Below the pieces are notes generated by a model, which worked only from the letters and a program-made list of their open reading frames with translations, made no database searches and was not told where the DNA came from. DNA of 64,000 bases, taken from contig NC_134458.1 in NCBI RefSeq assembly GCF_047948215.1, forward strand, positions 142,766,036 through 142,830,035, given 5' to 3'. Positions 1 through 13,438 of this stretch are shown here, one piece after another; the first letter of the stretch is position 1; every line of letters begins with the position of its first letter. Position numbers and translations under genes: made by a program. Source of the stretch: Lycorma delicatula (lineage: Eukaryota; Arthropoda; Insecta; Hemiptera; Fulgoridae).

Positions 1-1
1 A

Positions 2-214
2 CAAATGAATGAATTGAATGAGGATTATTGGAAACCATGTTGCGAACATGTAAAATAAGCTGAAACTGAGTATAAGAAGATGGAACCGCTAATCAACGAG
101 ATGATGGATTAATTTATCATATATCTAGACAGCGTTAGTGAAAATTATTGATCCGATGAAGTCAGAGAAGGTGGTGAACTTGCTCAGAAACTGGAAATAA
201 AATGCAAATTTTAA
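2..214 (+). pseudogene. Decayed coding fragment at the window edge
   Basis: One forward frame reads protein-like from base 2, beginning QMNELNEDYWKPCCEHVK, then meets a stop at 56-58. The same frame stays protein-like afterwards (AETEYKKMEPLINEMMD, then SDEVREGGELAQKLEIK), broken by stops at 110-112 and 149-151 and closing at 212-214. Its codons are richer and more varied than the A/T-rich DNA that follows. Either it is the end of a real last exon that stops at 56-58, or an old transposon or pseudogene body with three internal stops. The continued coding character past the first stop favours the second view. I do not recognise the family, and the start lies outside the window. Confidence 0.4.
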
Positions 215-1718
215 AAAGGAAAGCGATAATAATAATAATAATAGTACAATCGACAATAAAAACAATCGTAAAAAACGAAATAATTTAAAAATTTTTAATA
301 AAAAAAATAAATATTGTACAAAAAAAATTATACAGTAATAATTGTACGTCTAATTAGTGTAGTTAAGGTTACATATACATTCAAGCAGCAGTTAAGATTT
401 TTTTTTAATTTAAGAGTACACCTAAGTTAAAATCCTTGTTTTTACAATCATTATTTATTGAATTATTAATAGTAATTACGTAATAATGAATTAAACATGA
501 AAACGGTAACATGCATAAATAAAATAATGATTATTATTGTCCTATTAGATGGGTGTAAATGTTTTCAGGTTCGGTAGTAATGCAGTCTCGATCTTGTCCA
601 ATACAAGCTTTTATTTTTATTGAACGCACTATACCTACGATCCTTATGTTGTACTTTACTACATAACCGATACGCTTTAATGTAATATTGTAAATGAAAA
701 ACGCGTAATATTATTACAGTAAAACAACGGCATAGCTATTGTTTTTGTTATTATTATTATTTTAGCCTTCTTACGAAATCTGCGTCTTTTTTTTGTTTAT
801 TCCCACGTTGGAAATGAATATTACGTTTAAGATTTTATAGCATAGATTTTTCTCCTCTCTTAGAATTTTTACTGCCTTCCTCGTTTCCTCCCTTTTTTAT
901 TATTCTTTTTTTCTCTCTCCTGTAGAAATGTACCTTCTCCTCTCCCCACCAAGCAGTTCTCTTTAACCAACTAGATGAATATCATAAAAATGTTGCTCGA
1001 GATATATAACTACCTTTTATCCTGCTATAAGGCTCCGCTTTTAATAATCTACCATTTTTCTCAAAACCATCTTTCTAGCTTCTGCAGTAATATTCAGTAC
1101 TTAAAATACTCTTGAGTTACATTGTGTAGAGTAATCCATTTGAAAAATAGATTAGTTTAAAACATTTTTTTTTTAATTTTATGTTATTTTTAGTTCATTC
1201 TAGTACCGTAATATTATATCCCTTCTTTTTTTTGTTTTTTCCCTCCTTTCTTTTTTAATACACTCTTTGGTCTCAACGTAATAACTAAAATCAGATTTAT
1301 TATTTTCATTTTTATAATTATAATCTCTTACCGTCTTGGCGTAGGCCTAGTGTCCTGCAACGGTTCAAAATATCTCCATTGCAGGTTTACCTGGTTTCCT
1401 TTTTCCTATAAATTTATTGCTTGCTTAGTCACAATAATTTAAAATAACTTTACTATACATACAGTTAATGTGTATATCCAATAATTGAAATATTAAGCAA
1501 CGGAAGTAAGTTATTTTTAGATTAAATTTTTTTTTGTAAGCGATTTTAACCGTCTTACCCGATTTTACCCGTCTTTCCTTCAGGAACGATTTCTTCTCTT
1601 TTCTCCCTCCTCCCAAAAAAAGCAAGTAATATGATTTTTTGAACAAATTACTTGGCCCATTATAACATTTCTTTTAAACTATATTCTTATCAAGTAAATC
1701 ATGAATGCGACTTTCCAC

Positions 1719-1775
1719 CATGGGTGATTGGAAACCCATGTTTTGGAAACAAAAGGGGTTTTCAAGAACCCCTTT
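1719..1775. repeat. Two adjacent short hairpins
   Basis: CATGGGT (1,719-1,725) pairs with ACCCATG (1,734-1,740) over an 8-base loop. Just downstream AAAGGGGTT (1,752-1,760) pairs with AACCCCTTT (1,767-1,775) over a 6-base loop. The G/C-containing stems stand out from the A/T-rich surroundings. Function unknown; they may be a remnant of a transposon end. Confidence 0.5.
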
Positions 1776-3101
1776 GGAATTCCAGTTTCCAGATATTTAA
1801 TTATAAACGTTCTTTAAAATTCTGTCAGTTCTAATTTTTATTCTTTTAATTTTTTCATAAAAAAATATCCATAAATAATCTAATCATAAAGAAACCTGTT
1901 TTCCTTAAACGTTGCTAAATTAAAAAAAATAAATCAACAATTTTATTTCGGCGGTTCCTCTGTTATGTGGAATTAAAAAAAAATATATATATCTTATAAT
2001 TTTTCATACATTTTTGTATCTTTAATTTCAGTTCTGATCATTTTACATGTACTTGTACGATACATTTTGCATTACCAAAATTGTAAATCTATTTTTAATC
2101 ATAAGGTTTTTATTTTACATCCTCTTCCATCTATGAAGATTTTAATTTGAAGACAAAACCAACATTTTTATTTTAAAATTAGTTATGCTAAAAAGTTTTC
2201 TTAAAATCAGTTCTGATATTCTTGCGTTTGAATAAATAAAAAAGTAAACACATGATCTCATATCATAATAAAAAAATTAATCTGAATTATTTATACATGA
2301 TATTTTTGATTTATAAACGTACAAAAATTAGTTTCCGAAAAAAATAAAAATAGATTTTAAACTGTAAAATTGAAAAAAAAGATGGATTAGGTAGATTTTG
2401 AAATATTGAAAACCTTCCAAGTTTCTTGTGTTTCAGATTAACGTTTTTCTCATTTCTAATCGATGTGCCAAGATTTTTTATATTTTGATTTTAATTTCTT
2501 TGAGTATTCTTCCTCTATCATAATTCAAAAATTTCTCTTTGTAATTTTTAAATAGTTATGTATGTTTCTTTTTTTTTAGTTTTTTAATTTGGCATTATAT
2601 TTTGCCTTTTAGCTTAGTAATATTTATTTTTAGTGACTATTAGATTATCGAACAATATAAGAATTTACAAGCATTATATGCCTTTTAATATTTTGTAGTA
2701 AATGAAACTCTGCAAACCCAGTTGTTTATTATATAGAAATATATTACAACCATAAATAAATATTGTAAATATTGACTGAAGTTGTTAAAAATCTCGCGCA
2801 ACTTAAGTGTTTTTTTTATAGTAAGCTTGGAAATGATCTTCATACACATTTATCTATTTCCATTTTATTAAATTTGACTACTTGTTTAGTTGATAAATTG
2901 ATTTTTTATTGTATAAAATTTAATATATCAAATTTATTTTAATCAGCTTAGGGAAAGTTATTTTTGTCTATTATAGATGAAATTCAGAAAGGGAAATGGA
3001 CACGAAAGTGCATAGTGCACATGTATCTTAACAGTTTGCCTAATAAAAAGCTTAATCCGTTTGGTTTTTGTGTGTATATGTTAGATGACATTGCTGTAAG
3101 A

Positions 3102-3173
3102 TATATATATATATATTAATTAAAAAAATCAGGTATAGTTTGCCCTAGAGAGAGAGAGAGGGAGAGAGAGAGA
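3102..3173. repeat. (AT)n and (AG)n microsatellites
   Basis: A short (AT)n run near 3,102-3,117 is followed by an (AG)n run with one GG interruption at about 3,147-3,173. Confidence 0.9.
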
Positions 3174-4776
3174 CGGATCTAACTTTCATTTTTTGTAACA
3201 TTTTCTGACTTGTACTCGTAGCGGTTAAGTAAAAATAATCAGTTTTTTTTTAACTGTACTGAAACTAGATTTAAAATAATTAACTAAAAGTTTTTATAAA
3301 AGATTAAAAGTTCCTTCATCAATGTTATTCCTATTTAACTTTTGATATCACATAAGTTTTTATCAATTTTGTGTAAATTATTTTTTTTTATTAATATAAA
3401 AAATTGAATATTATTTTATACTTATATGGTTTGGTTATCCACTCCTGTTATGTGAGTAAATAGAAATGATTGAAGGAATACGATTTAAGTATAGGAAACA
3501 ATTTTCTCCTGGGGTAAAAAATTAAGGAATGATGTATATAATAATGGATAAAAATGTCATAATTTACAATTCTTTTGTAGAGGACGTAATGTTTTCGCAC
3601 TCTAACTTAAACCATTCCCATCTACATTTTCGTGAATCGAGGCATAGGAAGTTTGGTTTAACAAAGTTATAAAAAAAGCATTTTTACAAACTTCCTTTTT
3701 AGTTAAAATTTAACCCGTAATGTTTCTTGTACAATTTACCTTAAAGAACTCTGTTTATATTTTCTTCCATTATAATGCAGACGTATGTTATGAGTTTGCT
3801 AATATTCTTTTTTTTAAGATAAATGCAAAAATCAAACAAAAACATGCTGGAGTTTTTCATTATTTTTTCTTTTGGGGTTTTTCTTCCTGAAAAATAATTT
3901 TTTAAATTATATGTTAATGACCAAAATATCATTGTTCAAAAATGTGCTTTTTTAATCGTGGGTAAAGATCTTTCGATCTTCTTAAGAGTTATAGATAGGA
4001 TGGTCGTCCATTGGTTGTTTGAAGCTATTCTGTGTGAATGGGTTTGTTTCTCTCATGTCACATTTCCTCCGTAGATTGGTCATCGTTTATCAACATTTAC
4101 CACTTTTCTTTATCCTTTCATTGATTCTTCTTTTTTCATTTAAATTCTTTGGGTTTAATTAGGCCCACACTAGATTCTTGTTGAAGATTTTTGAACTCTG
4201 TACAATCTTGAATTTATTTTGTGAAAATTTTGGGTTTTGTTTTCTGTACAACGGTTCCTCAGTAGGCCTCTGATAGAACTGCCCATCATATAAAGTTAAA
4301 CTTCACAATTTCTTGTATAGTAAAAAAAAAAAAAATAGTAAATAAGCTTTAATCTTTATTTTTTCAAAATGGCTTTTAGCCCCATTTCTGCTTTTAGAAA
4401 TTATTCAACAATAATAATGCAATTTTTTAGTTGTAACCTAATCGAATATATTATTTGTTTAGTTTTTAAATATTATATTATGAAACTGTTCAAAACCGTA
4501 GAATATACCGGTAACAAATTGTAACGTTGTGCCAAAGACACGTGCTAAGACTTTTACGTGTATGACAATAAAAAGTATAGTCCTAAGCTCAATCTAGAAA
4601 CATTATAAGTATGAGAGAAAAAGAGAAAAAACTGAGCACAGACTGCGTCATAGATATAAGGGGAAAGATTACATAAATATGGTCGCAGATTTCACCCTTA
4701 TATTCTCCATTTCACTCCCTCATTTAGACGTGGCTGGCTCAGGAAACACAAGAATAAAGCTAATTCCTCTCTCAAA

Positions 4777-4827
4777 ATGGCACGTCGGAAGAATAAAAGC
4801 AACACCACTGCTGTTACTGTTTCTGAG
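4777..4827 (+). CDS. Possible first coding exon (17 codons)
   Basis: An ATG in good context (CAAAATGG) opens a short frame reading MARRKNKSNTTAVTVSE that runs straight into a donor-like GAG|GTAAAT at 4,825-4,833, leaving a phase-0 boundary. The 90 bases upstream are less A/T-biased than the neighbourhood and could be 5' UTR. The peptide is basic and hydrophilic, as in many nuclear protein N-termini. The frame also stays open past the donor to 4,986, but that extension looks like intron (polypyrimidine, TATATA). It cannot join the 43,111 exon directly, because that exon begins in phase 2. Other exons would be needed, or it belongs to another gene. Chance remains possible. Confidence 0.28.
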
Positions 4828-7800
4828 GTAAATTATGAACTGTTTCACGACACGGTCCTCTTTCTCACTCTTACAGTTTCTCGGTATTATACTATCTCGC
4901 TTACTCTCCTTACACTTAATATATCTGTACCTCACAAAGATATATACACACACATACACATTTACAATTCACTCCCCCTAATATAAGGTGTGCATATATA
5001 TCTCTTCACTTGCTTACCCTTGAACGCTACTATTTAGACATGCTGCATTAAACTGAAATATTATAGCAGCATACCAGCATTACAATCTACCTAACTTACT
5101 CTTTCCACAAATTATCTTTACAGATGATGACTTACAGATTCCCGTTTATTATTTTACATTTATACGTAGGTAATTTTTTTTAATGCAAGCTTTTATTCGT
5201 CAAAACACAACGTGTGTTATACCCGTTTATTGTTATTTAGTTTTTATTCTAGTGTACTAACGATTTAGATTTAAAAAACAAACCGGTTTGTTAATGAAAT
5301 ATTATTTAAAGAATTACTTATGTAAATGGAATACAAATTTTAGATTCCAAACCAGTTCCACAGAAGACAAAGAAATATTCGATTTGTAGTATAAGGATGA
5401 CTATTTAAATAGTACTTTCTGTTTCTAAAATATTTGTTGTGAACGAATACGTTACGTTTACCACAAATTTATTAGTTATAATAGATTTGATTTCTCGAGT
5501 ATTATGCCAGTTTATGAAATTCGAATATCACACCGTACGTATTACAGCTCTGTCTGTGTAGCGCGAAACAGAATGATGGCACTGATAGCTGTGATTCCGC
5601 ACGTATAGATTCCACGTAGTTACTGATAATTTAGCCAGCTGCCAAGCTTGAGATAAAGCTCTCAAAAACAAATATTTAGATTAAAATCTCAATTTAAAAT
5701 ATTAACCCTAAGAATAACGATTTGAATATTTTAAATATTCGATAACTGGTTATTGTTCAAATTGGAGAAATCTGATATTTATCCTTGAAATTATTATTAA
5801 TATGTGTATATAAAATTGTACTTAATATAAAAAATGATATTTATCCTATCATTAAAAAGCAGCTTAAGGAGAATTTCAATTAATTCAATATCTACACTCT
5901 TCATTTATTTGCACATCACAGCTGCAGAATAATGTATTTTTTCCAGACATCTCTATAAATAATGTATTATAATATTATTATATATTTATACTGAATAGAA
6001 TAAAATTACCCGCATTCAAAAATACCTATTTTTTCATTTTAAAACCGTATAATTTTTTTTATTATTTTAAAAACAAATATTATAAAAAAATACATTGGTT
6101 TATGACCAGTGATAAATAATCATATTAAAAATTATTTTTTTTTTTTTTAATAGATGAATAGAAAAATAAATAAAAATTCTATCTACAAATAAAAGAAGTA
6201 ATATCTTAATCGAAATTGTTGAAATTCTCTTTTTCTTTTCCAACAAAACCCACCGTACAGTTTCAGTTGTAATATAAAGAAATGTGAAAGGACGAAACTC
6301 GTGAGTGGTTGAAATTAAAAGTTTAATTTCTCTTGGCCAAGAGAACACAGCCCGTTTTCAAGTCTCCTATGAGATCGTAATGTTTAGTGCGTCGTTTATA
6401 ACTAAATGAATGACTTCTGTGCTTATTTGTACTTTAAAACTCCCTGAGGTAAAAGAAATTCTTTTAAAGTACCCAAAAAAAGAAGAATATAAAAGGGGAG
6501 AAAAGAAACATTTAAGGAATTTATACGAAGTTCTCTGTTTTATTTATTTATGTCCTTTTTTCTTACTCGTTTTACTGTTTATTTATACGTATTTTATCTA
6601 TTTTTTCTAGTTTGTTAAAAAATATGAAATTTATTTTTTTAATGTGCATTTATAATTAAATTCTCCTGAATTAAAAATTTACCATTTTTTTGCTTTTAAG
6701 GACTCATTGGACCTCTGTAGTCATTTTATTCTGGTCTTTAATTTGTTTCTTAACTTTGGGATTTTTTAGTTTTTTTGATTCCCAATATTTTTTTATCATT
6801 AGATCTTGCTTTTCTTTTTAGAAAAACCCTCTTGATCAATCCTGATTTTTTTATGTTTGTTGAAATCTTGCATTATTATCCTTCATTTTTTTTTTCACTT
6901 TCTCTGTTTTCTCTCTTAAATCCTCTGGTATCAGATCCAATTCTTTCAAAGTTGACCTTTTATTAAAAAAAAAAGAAAAAAATTTATATAATATTGTTTT
7001 ATGAAATTATGAACACCTGATATTTATACCCGAAAGTGAGAAATTTTAAAACCTTTTTGTTGCAACTGTTACGGATTAACACAACTGTTTTCAATGTTTT
7101 TAACCTTCTAGGATTTTTTTTACGAAGGACATTCTTTTGCTTGGATTGAGACTGATTATCATTCATAAAATTTTAGTGGGGAAAAAATGAAGCAAAAGTT
7201 GAACTGTACATCGAAATGAAAAGATTTAAAAGCGATTTTAATGGGAACTGATACAAAGAAAATAAATCCATAAAAAAAGTCTCTGTAAAACAACTTATAC
7301 TAGATGGTCTGAGTAGAATCTCTCTCGCTCTCTCTCTCTCTCTCTCTCCCTCTCTCTCGCACTCTCTCTTTATTCCTTATACTGGTTTACTTTAACGGAT
7401 TCGGATTCGGCAACATCTGATTTATTATAGAGAGGAGATGTCAAGATATGTTTACTTGATTTATATACAGCGGCCAACAGTCGCACAATCTTTGTTTAAT
7501 CGAAGAAATCGAAAAGAAAAGAAGAGGGGTTGGTTCACTGTTCGGTTTAGCTTCCAACTGCGTACGATTCGAAGGGGATGAATTCGTGTAGTAGTATTAT
7601 AGTTCAGAGTTCAGTTAAGTTTGACTTTTTCTTCCTTACCAGAAAGTACAGTCCTTTTATAAGATTCAGGTATGAAGGATTTATATACTCGATAACAACA
7701 GTCTTTCGGCCTTAACTTTACTTTGACCTTTCCTTTTGTTAGGGATTGAATCAACCCCTCTCCACCATTTCTCTTATTTTTCCCCCGTTTTTCTTTTTCG

Positions 7801-8689
7801 ATTTTCTTTACTCATCCGTCTCTTTCTTTTTTACTCTCTCGTTTTTCGTCCATAGATCTTCTAATACTATGTAAAAAATAAAAGCGGTAAATGTAAGAAA
7901 ATAAACTGTAGTAAAATGTTTGAATAGGTATTTCAATATCTTAAGACGTTGTTCCTTCTACTAATCTTGCGTTAACAACTATTACATTTATTTTTCTTAG
8001 ATTTATGTTTTGTCTAGATTCTACTGGATAATTTTAAATACTTAAGAAGTGAAAGAAAGATAATTTTTCTTTGGAAATCATATTACAATACGTAATCATT
8101 TATAAAATAACAATATTTAATAATTTTTTTTTTCTTTAAAATAAAAATTTACAATCGGTTTCTCCTGAAGAAACTATAAGTAAAAAATAAGTTAAAATTT
8201 CACATGAACCCTCACGAAAACAAACAGTAAATTATTATAATAATAGTAAACGTCTATGTTAATAAATATATCAATAGTAACAAGTAAGATCCAGTAAACA
8301 CTCATTATGTCAAGTACTATCATCACTAGGTTCTAGAACTTGTCCAATCTACGGACCACATGTGTCCAACACTTTCAGTTCGTACGCAATATTTTTTATC
8401 AGATAGAAGATCCTCATGCTTTTATTAGCACAGGTAGACAAACAAATGAAAGGAAAATTAAATACAGACAAATAAAAATCTGACAAAATAAGTGAATATA
8501 GGTAAATGTAAAGGAAGAATACTACATACAATAATAACTTAAAACAGCAACAGTAAATTGGTAACAGTAAAGGAAAAAATATATAATAGAAATAGATAAA
8601 TGCGCAAGATACAAAGATTAACGAAAAATGTGAAAATAGATTATCTTCAGCGACCATCATTATGGTCAGCACATGAACCCTTTTCAATC
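4828..8689. other. Non-coding stretch with two more complex islands
   Basis: A/T-rich DNA without a supportable gene. Two intervals, about 5,520-5,660 and 7,420-7,640, have more balanced base composition and fewer homopolymers than their flanks and could be regulatory sequence. The minus-strand open frame at 8,349-8,687 may be partly the 3' UTR of the Jockey-like relic next to it; its Y/F/L-rich translation has no recognisable motif. Confidence 0.5.
7311..7369. repeat. (TC)n microsatellite
   Basis: An imperfect (TC)n tract with a few CGC and CCC interruptions spans about 60 bases. Confidence 0.9.
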
Positions 8690-10530
8690 ATTTAATGTCA
8701 CCACCGTTGTCTAGAAAGTTCAGAGCAAGGGATTTATGTATCTGTTTAGCCTAACCATGTATTTAGAACTTAAACGGTCAATCTCATCCCGAACATATAG
8801 GATCCCCAAGTTATTCATGTATTTCAGAATTTCTGACGAACCAAGGCGATTGGTTCACTTTCCTTAGCATCTTGTTTTGTGACCTTTGGATTACTTCAAC
8901 ATTGTCATTAGTCGTCCCCCAGAGCTGAATCTCATATTCCATATCGGTTTCAAGAAGGTCTTAAATAGAAGGGCCTTGTTAACGAGAGACAAATGAGAAA
9001 CCCTACCATTAGCCAACACACAGTTGATTTTCTGGTCAACTTATTTCTCCACGTCATACGTCGATCTAGGTGTAAACCTAGGTATCTCTCTCTAGTTGTA
9101 TGAGGAATTTCAAAGTTATTCAAGTAGACGGGAAGGCAGTCTCCTCTCTAGTCGTAAACGTAACGTGGATAGATTTCGCCGGTTTGACTTTAATCTTACA
9201 TTTGTGTAGCTACGTACTGACTGCATCCAATGCCGACTGAAGCTTCTCCGAGGCTACAATCCGGTCATCGTCAACTGTTAAGATCACCGTATCATCCCCA
9301 TACGATGCAATTGCAACAGATCGTGAACAAGGAACATCAGTAGTATACATTAGGAATAAAATCGGTCACAATACCGAGCCCTGCGGCACTCCTGGGGGAT
9401 TTTTATTCCATCTAACCTACGAGAAGCGACCATCTAAGTAACTTTGCAGAATCAAATAATAAGGCTGAGGAAGGCAAGATTTCAATTTGAAGAACAGGCC
9501 TGGCAACCAAACCTTGTCGAAGGCTAAAAACGTACGTCTAAAAACGCCGCAGATTAGTACCTCTTCTCTTTAGACATCCGATAATAGCGTTATATATTCT
9601 ATGGGATTGCTCTATAATTGAGTGGGCACTTCTAAAACCAAACTGATGGTCGGGTATTTTATCCTCACACTCCTAAACGGGTTCTAGCCTTCGAAAAAAA
9701 GTCTCTCGAAGATCTTAGATTAAATCGGCAGGAGGCTAATCGGCCTGTAAGAAGAAGCTTCCTGTGAGGGTTTACCTGGCTTTAGAATCACCGTCAACTA
9801 AGAGACTTTCCATTCCAAAAGGAAGTGTGTCGTTTGAAGAATCCCATTAAAGAAGTTTCTTATGTTTAATATAGCCGAAAACGGCAGCATAAATAACATC
9901 TTATGCGTTATAGAGTCGAACCCGAGAATCTATCTTATTTTCTCTATCCTCTTGAGTTCATTAGATATCTCTTCCAAAGAAATTGATCTTATGGACAGGC
10001 TCAGTAGGATAGAGATATTCACAAATTCAAAAATTTATCTGGCATCTGCTCCTTGCTCATCATGTGGCGCGATCACCATGCCATGATATCTAGCAAACAG
10101 CTCGGCATTTTCGACATCGCCACAAGCCTATCCGTCGAGAGGCCTTAAAGGAGGAAATGAGCTGTGTGGCCGCCCCAATTTCATCGTCTCTCTTGAGAGA
10201 GGACAGATTTTCAACTAAATCCCTGAATGGCTCCTTCTTGAGCTTCCTCCATCAGTGTCCTTAACCTCTGAGCAGCTATGTTCAGGGCTGTTCTGTTGGC
10301 TAACCTCCTGAAGCGCTGCCATCTCTTCCTTCTCTTGTCAGAAATCAGGTCCAACACATCCCTCCGGTAGTTCCTATTTGCCAGATCAGCACGCTTCCCA
10401 TAGGCGTTGAGCGCCATTCAGCCTACCTCATTGTTAAGCTTAAGTATCTCGCGTCTTTGTCGATATCATCTGTACGCTTCAGTGGAATATCAGAAAGCAA
10501 CTCTGCCTCTATTCAGTCACGTTAATATCT
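8690..10530 (-). pseudogene. Decayed Jockey-like LINE, reverse transcriptase region
   Basis: Read on the minus strand this is a non-LTR reverse transcriptase in several frames. Going 5' to 3' of the element, a basic segment at 10,417-10,211 (AYGKRADLANRNYRRDVLDL) is followed by RPISLLP near 9,740, DHQFGFRSAHS near 9,640, PPGVPQGSV near 9,380, the catalytic box ASYGDDTVIL at about 9,284-9,308, and RYLGLHLDRRMTW near 9,070. These are the ordered RT blocks of Jockey-clade LINEs. The catalytic box reads YGDD where Jockey elements usually have Y/FADD. Multiple stops and frameshifts make it inactive. The endonuclease and gag portions are missing, so the copy is 5'-truncated. Its G+C content is well above that of the flanks, as expected of a younger insertion. 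The 3' boundary is soft; the UTR may extend toward 8,300. Confidence 0.88.
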
Positions 10531-13314
10531 TCAATCTGTTTTTTTTTTGTGCAAGATACAGGAGTTTATCGTATGTATAATCAGTATACTAAAGGTAAAA
10601 ATTGTAAGAGAGTGGTCAGACGTAAAAATAAAATTGTGGCAAGTAAAAATACTAATTTTTAATTTTACACTGTAATTCCCAGTATTTCTTTTGGCTGAAA
10701 GTATATAAAGCACCTAAGGTATACAAGAAACACCATTCAGAGTTGTTTTCTCAAATAGTAATGCTGCTCGCTTCTCAGCCGGTATTTTACTATACTTGCA
10801 CACCTTATCCATGCTCATATGTTCACTATGAATGAAATCTAAATAAAAACAGACTGCAATGTGATTTTTTTTTATCAGTATCAGTACGCAAGCTGAATTA
10901 TATGTATCGGTTGGTTTTTCCATCTAGAGTGCTTGTCATAATGCTTGTAGTCTGTTTGAGTTACAAATAAAGAAAATATTTTATTATAAAAATGTAAATA
11001 ACAGTATTTCCTAACCACATGTTGAAAAAAAGAATTTAATATTCATAAATAATAAAATTCTATTAATAGAATAATAATATAGTATTATAGTGTTTTTCAA
11101 GGACAATACAGACGTAATGTTTTTTTTGTTTTTTTTTTTTTAATTTATTCTACTTGACTATGTTAGTAGTGCCAATGATTTTGTAAACTAGTAAAATGTT
11201 AAGTTATATAGTTTTATAACAAAAATCACGTATTATAATAAATTAGGTTGCAGTTCAAGTATTTGAGTGTGGATTAATTTTTCATAGATTTGTAGCATTT
11301 TATTACGTTCGACTGAATAATAAAAATAAATAAATTAAACAATTCATTTAAGAAATTTTTTTTTTTATTTCTGTCTGACTAATTTGATTTCTTTTATAAT
11401 ATAAAAATATATAACAGTATGTAAAGGTACTACTTGTAAGTAATAGTAAATGCACCATAAAATTTTATCATGAGAACAATGAGCAGTACTAAATACACGG
11501 AGCAGTGGAAAATTTGCACATCACCGTCACGGCGCTCTAGATGTAAAGATCAACCTATGTGTACGAACATAACAGCAAAAACTGTCGACTATGCTTTTGA
11601 GCTGGTGCGTTATTTCATCCATGAAATGTCAATTTTTCATTTTATTTAGTGTTTAAATTTGGTTTTGTAACGTAATATAGTGATACTTTATAATAAATAA
11701 AAAAATAATAATAATAAATTACCACCTTTTTTAAATAAATTTGTTCTTTATTAGGTTGGTTTTACAGATATAATATACATAACAAACCATAACAAGTTGT
11801 TTAAAGGACAAAGGGCAAAAAAACAAGCAAAACGGGGCCGAACTTATAGAGGCAAGAAGGTTTGACCTCTTCATTCTAAGAGCTTTTATCTTGTTGCCTT
11901 CTCGTTTTTCGCAAAAAGAAGGGTCCGTAAAATTTATGACCAAAGGCCCCGTAGCGTCAAGAATTACCCCAGAAACGCACAGATTACTGCCGCTACGCAT
12001 TGCTATTATTATTACAGTGGCAACAGAAGTAAATGCGCAAAGGCGTGTTTGTTCTTTACTTCTAAAAAGCAGACCTGTTTTTCACCGATGCTTAAAAACA
12101 TTATCTCTCAGCACGAGGCCGTCCCTGAACTTCTACCTTATGAACCTTTAACGTCTAAATATATACATTCTTCTCGTTAAACGTTAAACGTTTCTTCTTC
12201 TTTTTCTCTTTTTTTGTTATCCTCTTTACGCTATACTTTTCCTTCATTTATTCCTATTTTACTTTGTTTTATACAAACTCTTACTAATTTTAACCGTCCT
12301 ATTTTTCACAACTCGTTAAAAATCCTTGTTAAAGTGGCATTGAAATAAGTTTTGGGAAAGTTATTTAACTGTTAAATGTATAGGAGAGAAATTATACTGT
12401 TGTTAAATTTATTCTCCTAAGAACAACAGAAACATTTCTTAAACAGATATAGTCTAGCTATCAACATGTATACTCACAAAGTTCAGAATTATAATACTAT
12501 TATTATTTCATCCATTTTTATGAAGAATTTGATTATTTTATTATATTTTTTATAAAATAAAAAAATTGTTTTTCGTAGCATTTTATTTATCTTTTTACAT
12601 GTTGTTAGAATAATATAGACTAATTATTTTAATTTAGAGATTCCATATTTGAATCTTGATCAAACTATAAGTTTCTTCTAATCTTTGATTAACCATCTCG
12701 GTTGGCTGTAATATCGAATTAACTAGCATAATTGTCTGCTTATTATTCGAATAATTGATGGTGTAAAGAAAGATTAATGAATGTCTTCCTAACCGCTTTA
12801 CCTCTTTCTGTACCATTTTATTTTAAATGAGCTATTCTGTTAACCTCTTACGAATAAAGCTGCATTGATTTTTGAAAATAATTTACTAAATTAAATTTTC
12901 ATTATTATGAAGTAGTCATAATGTAATGGTATATTAAAAAAAAAAAAAATGAAGTTTGTAATTAGTATTACCATTTCTAAAAAAATTGACTTCAGAAAAG
13001 ACTTTAAAAATATAAAAGTGACTAAAAAATAACTCTTTAAATAATGTAGCTTTTTAATTTTTCTTTAAAATTTCGGCTTTTTGAAGTCGGAAAAAATTTA
13101 AGGGGTAATAAATTGTTTTTAGTAATTATTAATTTGGTTCCCAACAATAAAACGAACTTTACAGAATACATTTTTTGTTTTTCTTTTGTAGTGGTTATAT
13201 TAGTATACAATATTATATAATATATATTTTACTGACGAATTAATTCACCACAGAAGCTCACAAAGAAACTTTTACTTGGGAAAATGGATAATTAAAAATA
13301 TAAAATATGAAAAT
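10531..13314. other. Non-coding stretch with a G+C-richer island
   Basis: Mostly A/T-rich. About 11,818-12,150 is more complex and G+C-richer, with overlapping open frames on both strands (minus 11,731-12,000, plus 11,891-12,151). Neither translation shows a domain I recognise, and open frames on both strands are a common result of low stop density. It may be a conserved non-coding block or an unrecognised exon. Confidence 0.45.
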
Positions 13315-13438
13315 GAAAATATGCAATATGAAAATGGATAATTATTTGCGTATGAAAAATCCCATACCTGACCGGAATTCGAAGCAGGGACCTACGGATG
13401 AAAAGCCTAGGCGCTACCACTTCCCCTCGAAGATCGGC
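13315..13438 (-). mobile_element. tRNA-derived SINE, type II, degraded copy
   Basis: Read on the minus strand from 13,438, the sequence matches the SINE at 38,124-38,276 in order: GCCG start, a GTGGTAGCG segment (box A region), CATCCGTAGGTCCC, then a box B relative (CTTCGAATTCCGGTC) and GGTATGG followed by TTTTTCA. The 3' part drifts into A/T-rich sequence around 13,315. Box B carries substitutions, so it is an old, silent copy. No target duplication is apparent. Confidence 0.7.

Larger units (their letters stand above)
215..4690. other. AT-rich non-coding stretch
   Basis: About 4.5 kb of A/T-rich sequence with many homopolymer runs. The short open frames at 1,425-1,646, 1,652-1,834 and 3,741-3,932 have the F/K/Y/I/N composition expected of chance frames in such DNA. 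I see no domain, splice-bounded exon or element ends here apart from the hairpins and microsatellites listed separately. Confidence 0.6.

Noticed and set aside
8349..8687. 112-codon minus-strand membrane-like frame
   Set aside because: It lies in the likely 3' UTR of the Jockey-like relic, its composition is A/T-driven, and no conserved motif is visible.
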